In this document: positions 12,267 to 16,336 of the stretch, piece by piece
Numbering within the stretch: the first letter of the stretch is position 1
How the letters are laid out: each line of letters opens with the position of its first letter
Assembly (NCBI GenBank): GCA_016200765.1
Contig: JACQEC010000104.1
Coordinates: forward strand, 1 to 16,336
Direction: 5' to 3'
Length of the DNA stretch: 16,336 nt
Source: Chloroflexota bacterium
GTDB taxonomy: Bacteria > Chloroflexota > Anaerolineae > JACRMK01
Notes under the pieces: generated by a model
What the model was told of the DNA's origin: nothing
Database searches by the model: none
Seen by the model: only the letters and a program-made list of their open reading frames with translations
Translations under genes and position numbers: made by a program

Positions 12267-13340
12267 CTACACCTTCGCCTGCCGCTTGAGGTTGACATAC
12301 GCCGCTATCCCAAAGGGAATCGGCAGCCAGAAGGAGAAGAAGCGAAACACGAGTGTCGTCGTCGCGGCGTTCAGAGGCGACAGGCCAAGCCCTACCAACA
12401 CGACCGGCATTGCAAACTCCATCGCCCCGGCCTCGCCCGGCGTTGGCGCAACCAACTGCGCGTAATATGAGACAATATAGGCCGCCACCACCAAGCCGGG
12501 CTCGACCGCCACTTGTAGCGCTTGAAACACCAGCCACAACGCGATCATATCCGACGCGAGAGCGCCGGCTTGATAGCCGGTTGCCGTGACCACGCCGCGC
12601 CGGTTTCGCAGAACCAGCTGGACGCTGTGCGCGAGATCATGTGTAACCCGTTGCAGCGCCTCCGGCTGATAAAGGGGCCGGCGAAACAGGCGCTGGAATC
12701 GCCGGTCGAGTCGCCGCAGCCACCAACCCGCGGCGCGTTCCAGCAAGCGAGGGCGAAGCCCCAGATAGACCTGTGTGCCGGCGACGGCGATAATCACGGC
12801 TAGCCAGCCCAGTGCCGCAACGAGCTTCAGGTCTTGCAAGTCGCCACGCGACCACAAGACGCTGAGTCCGATCAGATACGACGCCAGCAAACAGAGAGCG
12901 GCCACCATGTTTTGCGTGACCAGCAGGCCCAGCGTGCGCCCCAGCGGAAACCCGGCGCGCGCATAGAATTGCAGGCGCACCAAAAATCCGGTCACACCCG
13001 CGACAGAGAAAAGGCGGCTGGCGGCATAGGAGCCGATCATCATCTGCGTCGCGTCGGCGCGCCGGATTGGCTGTCCCAGCATAAACGCAATCTGACGCGC
13101 CACTAATCCAAAGCCGATATAGCGCAGCGACTCAAAGAGTAGAGCCAACGCAAGGAACTGCGGCCGCGCGCGTTGCAACAGCGGCACTACTTTGTCTTTG
13201 TCCTCTCCGAGAAACTGCGGTGCTACCAGATAGATCGCCAGCAGGACGAGGACTAAATAGACAACGCCGCTCACAAACTGGCGGCGTCGGCGGGAGAGGT
13301 CTTCAAGCGGGACGACTACAGGCTGTTCGAGGGTGCTCAA
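12267..13340 (-). CDS. UPF0104 / LPG synthase TM-type flippase-like membrane protein
   Basis: A 357-residue polytopic inner-membrane protein of the lysylphosphatidylglycerol synthase transmembrane family (AglD/YbhN-like). A charged N-terminus (residues 1-22, ending SRRRR) precedes a first helix at about 24-44, with some seven more following. Family features include SYAASRLFSVAGVTGFLVR, the APTPGEAGAMEFAM motif (the PGG-x-G-x-x-E element) and a closing FRFFSFWLPIPFGIAAYVNLKR. No aminoacyl-transferase domain is present, so it is not a full MprF; such stand-alone proteins are thought to move or anchor lipid-linked substrates. It starts with TTG immediately after the previous gene's TAA (TAATTG), with GGAG 9 nt upstream inside that gene, implying translational coupling. 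Confidence 0.82.
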   Translation of the reverse strand: MSTLEQPVVVPLEDLSRRRRQFVSGVVYLVLVLLAIYLVAPQFLGEDKDKVVPLLQRARPQFLALALLFESLRYIGFGLVARQIAFMLGQPIRRADATQMMIGSYAASRLFSVAGVTGFLVRLQFYARAGFPLGRTLGLLVTQNMVAALCLLASYLIGLSVLWSRGDLQDLKLVAALGWLAVIIAVAGTQVYLGLRPRLLERAAGWWLRRLDRRFQRLFRRPLYQPEALQRVTHDLAHSVQLVLRNRRGVVTATGYQAGALASDMIALWLVFQALQVAVEPGLVVAAYIVSYYAQLVAPTPGEAGAMEFAMPVVLVGLGLSPLNAATTTLVFRFFSFWLPIPFGIAAYVNLKRQAKV

Positions 13341-14030
13341 TTAAGCCAGCTCCACGAATAGCTCTCCATAACCGACCACGCCCCACAGGTGCGGGGCCAG
13401 CCAGCGCAACTCGTACCGCTCGCCGTTGCCCAGCCCGTCCCACAAAAAGCGCAGCGTCGCCGTGTGGCCCTCGTCGTCGTATTGGATCGCTTGCGCCGCC
13501 GGGTACAGGTCCTCCTGCCACCAATCGGGCGTCTGCTCTTGCTCTCGGTAGTCGGCTTCCACCTGCGCATACCGCGCACGCGAGACGAACTTTACCGGCA
13601 ATGGGTAGCCGTCCGGCAATTCTGGCTCGCCCGCGTCGGCCACCAGAATGAGCGTCGGCTCGCGGTCATAGCGCGGTACGGTCGCCAGCCTCAGCGCCGC
13701 CAGCCGGATGGCGCGCCCGTCGGGCGCGTCAGGCCCAACGCCATAGAAATCGCGCAGGAAGCCGGCGCTCTCGCCGCCCTGCGCCAGCGTCACCGCCAGC
13801 CGCTTGAGCAAGTGCCGCCAGCCGGGCACTTCCGTTTCTGACTTTGCCGAATCCCATTCACGGTCCAAGAGCCGTTGCGCTCCGTCAAGGCCCAACCGGC
13901 CAAGCACATCCTCCGGTTGGATCGTATACGGCTGGCGACGCATCAGGTCGTAGAACTCCGCGTCGCTCAACTGGTCGTATGCATTGCGGCGCCTAGCCCG
14001 ATCGCGCTTTTGCAGGAAAGATTTCAACAT
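13341..14030 (-). CDS. Uncharacterised protein
   Basis: I do not recognise this 229-residue protein. It begins with a basic stretch (MLKSFLQKRDRARRRNAYDQL) that is not a convincing signal peptide. A helical acidic/basic half follows up to about residue 120 (SDAEFYDLMRR, LLDREWDSAKSE, WRHLLKRLAVTLAQGG). The C-terminal half is rich in beta-type residues with strong coding character (TLILVADAGEPELPDGYPLPVKFVSR, ATLRFLWDG, YELRWLAPHLWGVVGYGELFVEL). There are no membrane segments or cysteine motifs. ATG 14030 has no clear ribosome site. Reading further upstream would run into the zinc ribbon gene (ATG at 14177), and that extension looks non-coding. It ends directly at the start of the flippase-like gene, so the two are likely co-expressed. 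Confidence 0.6.
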   Translation of the reverse strand: MLKSFLQKRDRARRRNAYDQLSDAEFYDLMRRQPYTIQPEDVLGRLGLDGAQRLLDREWDSAKSETEVPGWRHLLKRLAVTLAQGGESAGFLRDFYGVGPDAPDGRAIRLAALRLATVPRYDREPTLILVADAGEPELPDGYPLPVKFVSRARYAQVEADYREQEQTPDWWQEDLYPAAQAIQYDDEGHTATLRFLWDGLGNGERYELRWLAPHLWGVVGYGELFVELA

Positions 14031-14137
14031 GAGGAGACCACGGAAAATGGCAAGCCCCAAATCCTGATCGTCTGGCACACCCTCAAGCCAACGCGTTGTG
14101 ATTTGGGACCGGGGAAGGCGTGAGTATAGTCTGGCCT

Positions 14138-14362
14138 TCAGATGCGCCGGCCATAAGGTCCGGCGCGGAACACCCACCAGCGCGGCGCGTGCGACAGCGG
14201 CTTGCCGTCCGCATCGGTGACGGGCCGCGTGGATTCACTGCCCGGCTCGCCGACGTGCACTTCTAGTACGTGCTCACAATCACATTCCGGGCACACCGTG
14301 TCGGGAGGCACCACGAAGGTCTCAAAACAGCGTATGCACTTGAACAGCACTTGCTCGCTCAT
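14138..14362 (-). CDS. Small zinc ribbon protein
   Basis: A 74-residue protein with C9-x2-C12 and C24-x2-C27 (FKCIRCFETF, CPECDCEH), a four-cysteine zinc ribbon with an extra Cys29. The remaining part is short and polar, ending WWVFRAGPYGRRI. Such proteins often bind nucleic acid or a partner, but no role can be given. ATG 14362 is preferred over ATG 14392 because AGGG lies 5 nt upstream and the predicted transcription start is near 14386. Confidence 0.65.
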   Translation of the reverse strand: MSEQVLFKCIRCFETFVVPPDTVCPECDCEHVLEVHVGEPGSESTRPVTDADGKPLSHAPRWWVFRAGPYGRRI

Positions 14363-14392
14363 AACCACCCTCGCCAAGCCACACCCGAACAT

Positions 14393-14421
14393 AGTCTACC
14401 CGATGCGCCGGGGCGTGTCAA
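14393..14421 (-). promoter_or_regulatory. Sigma70-like promoter of the zinc ribbon gene
   Basis: On the minus strand a perfect TTGACA (14421-14416) and TAGACT (14398-14393) are 17 bp apart. The start would be near 14386, 24 nt before ATG 14362. It lies 12 nt after the trpS stop, so the zinc ribbon gene and perhaps the two genes after it have transcription separate from the T-box-controlled trpS. Confidence 0.6.
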
Positions 14422-14432
14422 CCGCATTGCGC

Positions 14433-15413
14433 CTATCGCAGCCCGATCACGTGCTGCACATCGGTCAGCGTTTTCTCGGCTATCACGGCGCAGCGCTCTG
14501 CGCTGTCACGCAAAATCGTATCCAGCGTAGCCGGGTCGCGCGTCAATTCGGCGTAGCGCGCCTGTAGCGGTCGCAAGCCTTCGATCACGACCTCCGCGAG
14601 TCCCTTCTTCAGATCGCCATAACCTTTGCCTGCAAATCGGCTCTCGATAGCCGCGCGCGGCTCGCCGGTAAACAGCTCGTATAGGGTGAGCAGATTGTAA
14701 ATACCGGGCCGGTTTTCGTCGAACAGAATGCTTCGCTCGGAGTCGGTCGTCGCGCGCATGAGCTTGCGGCGGATGGCGTCAGGCGTATCGAGCAGTAGGA
14801 TTGTGCTGTTCAGGTCATCATCGCTCTTCGACATCTTCTTGGTTGGCTCGCTTAGATTCATAATACGCGCCCCGACCGGCGGGATCACCACCTCGGGCAC
14901 GGTGAACACGTCGCCGAAGCGCGCGTTGAAGCTTTGTGCGATGTCTCGCGCCAGCTCCACGTGCTGCTTTTGGTCATCGCCCACCGGCACGTAGTGTGTG
15001 TGATAGAGCAGGATATCGCCCGCCATCAGCACCGGGTAACCGAGCAGGCCCGCCATAACGCTAACCTGCTTCTGCGCCTTGTCCTTGTATTGCGTCATCC
15101 GTTCCAGCCAACCGAGCGGCGTGAAGCAGTTGAGGAGCCAGGCCATTTGGCTGTGCGCCGCGACGTGTGACTGCACGAAAATGTGGCAGTATCGCGGGTC
15201 TAGGCCAACTGCGATCAACATGGCCGCCATCTCGCGCGTGGCGGCGCGCAGTTCAGCCGGATCCTGCGGCACCGTAAGGGCGTGCAAATCAACAATGCAA
15301 AAGAAGTTCTCAAACTCGCGCTGGTCGTTTGCCCAATGCTTCATGGCGCCCAGGTAATTGCCGATATGCGACCGGCCCGTCGGTTGAATGCCAGAAAAAA
15401 CTCGTTTCTTCAT
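14433..15413 (-). CDS. trpS: Tryptophanyl-tRNA synthetase
   Basis: A class I aminoacyl-tRNA synthetase of 326 residues, the usual bacterial length, that charges tRNA-Trp with tryptophan in the cytoplasm. The N-terminal SGIQPTGRSHIGNYLGA holds the HIGH-type motif (SHIGN, residues 15-19), AGDILLYHTHYVPVGDDQKQH forms the tryptophan pocket (Asp133), and KKMSKSDDD carries KMSKS at 193-197. The C-terminal anticodon-binding part is complete through VIGLR. ATG 15413 is preceded by GAGGAGA, 7 nt upstream. The 289-nt leader contains a T-box, so expression should rise when tRNA-Trp is uncharged. Confidence 0.95.
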   Translation of the reverse strand: MKKRVFSGIQPTGRSHIGNYLGAMKHWANDQREFENFFCIVDLHALTVPQDPAELRAATREMAAMLIAVGLDPRYCHIFVQSHVAAHSQMAWLLNCFTPLGWLERMTQYKDKAQKQVSVMAGLLGYPVLMAGDILLYHTHYVPVGDDQKQHVELARDIAQSFNARFGDVFTVPEVVIPPVGARIMNLSEPTKKMSKSDDDLNSTILLLDTPDAIRRKLMRATTDSERSILFDENRPGIYNLLTLYELFTGEPRAAIESRFAGKGYGDLKKGLAEVVIEGLRPLQARYAELTRDPATLDTILRDSAERCAVIAEKTLTDVQHVIGLR

Positions 15414-15486
15414 TCAAGTCTCCTCATAAACCAAAATTGCGCGTGCAGAACGTCCAGTCCGTGCCTCTGCGTTAAAACCTTCGCAC

Positions 15487-15524
15487 AAAATAAAGAACTC
15501 TCGCCCAACCGGGACGAGAGTTCT
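15487..15524 (-). terminator. T-box intrinsic terminator
   Basis: AGAACTCTCG (15524-15515) pairs perfectly with CGAGAGTTCT (15503-15494), extended by CCC/GGG with one bulged T, followed by TTATTTT (15493-15487). It starts right after the T-box motif, as expected for a terminator that competes with the antiterminator. Confidence 0.9.
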
Positions 15525-15702
15525 CGTGGTGCCACCCTGGTTAGCCAACCACCGAGGCTGGCTCGCTCTGCTCCTGATAACGGCGGAAAGCCGGTGCCGA
15601 CTCACAGGCCCATTCGCGCTCCGCGCTGTCGCCAGGCTTGCACCGATGCCCCGGCTCGCTGAGACCCGCTCCGAACGCTACTTCCCTGTTCAACGTCGTT
15701 GT
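15487..15702 (-). promoter_or_regulatory. Tryptophan T-box leader controlling trpS
   Basis: The minus-strand leader contains the conserved T-box AGGGTGGCACCACG (15538-15525), whose TGGC (15534-15531) can pair with the GCCA end of tRNA-Trp. Stem I closes by ACAGG (15689-15685) with CCTGT (15608-15604). Just inside the 3' strand is GAATGGG, giving a UGG tryptophan specifier at 15612-15610, facing GGAAGTAGCG. The distal Stem I sequence (AGCGAGCCGGGG..GGTGCAAGCC) is typical. GTGGT (15552-15548) and ACCAC (15530-15526) can form the antiterminator. Uncharged tRNA-Trp would stabilise it and permit read-through to trpS. Confidence 0.92.
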
Positions 15703-15708
15703 ATCAAG

Positions 15709-15735
15709 ATTATCACAGCCAGTCGCAAGCGTCAA
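15709..15735 (-). promoter_or_regulatory. Promoter of the trpS T-box transcript
   Basis: On the minus strand TTGACG (15735-15730) precedes an extended -10, TGTGATAAT, whose hexamer GATAAT is at 15714-15709, with a short 15-bp spacer. The start would be near A15702, just before Stem I. The promoter sits in the gap of under 50 nt after the preceding gene's stop. Confidence 0.5.
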
Positions 15736-15748
15736 ATTGGTGCGGCCG

Positions 15749-16336
15749 CTAATCGGTGTTATTCCATCGGCACGCTTCGATCAAGGCTGGCATTCCCTTC
15801 TTCACAAACAAGGCGCGCGCGCGGTCTGCCGGCGCGCGCCGCTCCTCAAGCCGCGCCCAGATGGGCCCGAGGAAAGTCTCTTCGCCGCGCCCGCGCCGCC
15901 GCAGGCCGTTCTCCGCCTCCTGCACCAATGAGGATAGGAATTTTTTGACAGGCTCCTGCGCTCGCAGCCCATCGTGGATGACGGCCTTGCGATAGCGGAG
16001 CATGGTCGGCCATGGATCGACACCGAGCACGCGCTCGACATATTCCGCGATTGCCGGCGCCGCCTCCACAAACCCCAGCGAAAGCGCGGACGCGGCCAGC
16101 GACTCGCTCTGCGGCTGTTGACAGGCAGGGCGAATCTCAATAGTGGAATGCTCGGTGCGCGCCCGCGCGCTGTTCCATGTGTAGTGTTCGTGCCACAGAT
16201 AGGTTTGGAAGTCCGGCCCATGCTTGGCGAGGTAGTGCGTGAACGGACGTTGATAGGGCCGAAAGGCATCACCATCCTTCAACACATAGCACGGGTGACC
16301 GCAGATGAAGGCAATGAACTCTTCCAAAGACGCGAA
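15749..16336 (-). CDS. Probable glutamate-cysteine ligase-like protein, 3' part
   Basis: The frame is open to the right edge (a TTG at 16327 is internal to the reading), so the N-terminus lies outside. About 196 residues are visible. The WHEHYTWNSARAR block followed by EHSTIEIRPACQQP resembles the active-site region of glutamate-cysteine ligase/GCS2-type carboxylate-amine ligases, where an arginine in an E-x-R-type strand binds substrate. After it comes a helical C-terminal part (SLAASALSLGFVEA, YVERVLGVDPWPTMLRYRKAVIHDGL, a basic/acidic linker, and RARALFVKKGMPALIEACRW). If correct, the enzyme would make gamma-glutamylcysteine or a related thiol precursor, fitting the redox genes in the window. 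The family call rests on motif similarity alone and could be another ligase of the same fold. TAG at 15749-15751 ends it. Confidence 0.5.
   Translation of the reverse strand, partial: FASLEEFIAFICGHPCYVLKDGDAFRPYQRPFTHYLAKHGPDFQTYLWHEHYTWNSARARTEHSTIEIRPACQQPQSESLAASALSLGFVEAAPAIAEYVERVLGVDPWPTMLRYRKAVIHDGLRAQEPVKKFLSSLVQEAENGLRRRGRGEETFLGPIWARLEERRAPADRARALFVKKGMPALIEACRWNNTD

Noticed and set aside
12205..12537. A leftward frame that could supply the missing N-terminus of Tdh by frameshift
   Set aside because: Its translation is Gly/Arg-rich shadow of the membrane protein gene and shows none of the Tdh catalytic motifs, so a simple frameshift does not explain the truncation.
15526..15948. 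Rightward open frame across the T-box leader
   Set aside because: It overlaps a clear RNA regulatory element and the end of the leftward ligase-like gene, and its translation is Arg/Ala-rich low-complexity sequence.
1..16336. CRISPR arrays, tRNA or rRNA genes, insertion sequences
   Set aside because: No regularly spaced repeats, cloverleaf sequences, rRNA signatures or transposase-like proteins were seen.

Overview
The window is about 60% G+C, gene-dense bacterial DNA. The gene families (an AI-2E/PerM-type permease, a glutaredoxin-thioredoxin reductase fusion, an ECF sigma factor with a zinc anti-sigma factor, Kbl/Tdh-type threonine catabolism genes) and a tryptophan T-box leader upstream of trpS suggest a Chloroflexota-like genome, perhaps Anaerolineae. 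This placement is an inference from gene content; there is no rRNA or other marker to settle it. I see no transposase, integrase, tRNA, rRNA or CRISPR array.

Layout. Positions 1-5420 read rightward: the 3' end of a HlyD-type adaptor, a GH13 alpha-glycosidase with its own promoter, a DinB/ClbS-like four-helix protein overlapping it by 4 nt, a divergent XdhC-like protein, a medium-chain dehydrogenase and an AI-2E family permease 8 nt behind it. Positions 5479-9187 read leftward: kbl with a good promoter, a glutaredoxin-thioredoxin reductase fusion, a ZAS-type anti-sigma factor and an ECF sigma factor. Positions 9411-11379 read rightward: a small membrane protein, a pair of strong hairpins, then a three-gene run of a monothiol glutaredoxin-like protein, a DUF427 protein and an NAD(P)H-hydrate epimerase. 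Positions 11405-16336 read leftward: a 5'-truncated tdh, a flippase-like membrane protein (UPF0104/LPG synthase TM family), an unknown protein, a small zinc ribbon protein, trpS with its T-box leader, and the 3' part of a probable glutamate-cysteine ligase-like gene.

Two themes stand out. First, the centre looks like a thiol-redox locus: sigma factor, anti-sigma factor with an H-x3-C-x2-C zinc motif, and glutaredoxin-thioredoxin reductase fusion, resembling the SigR/RsrA logic of actinobacteria, with a second glutaredoxin-like protein and a metabolite-repair enzyme nearby. Second, the threonine catabolic pair is broken. kbl is intact, but the tdh upstream on the same strand lacks about the first 75-80 residues, including the catalytic zinc ligands. 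It begins only 5 nt downstream of the transcription start predicted from a perfect TATAAT box. Several other starts (sigma gene, GH13 gene) also lie very close to good promoter boxes, so leaderless or near-leaderless transcripts may be used here.
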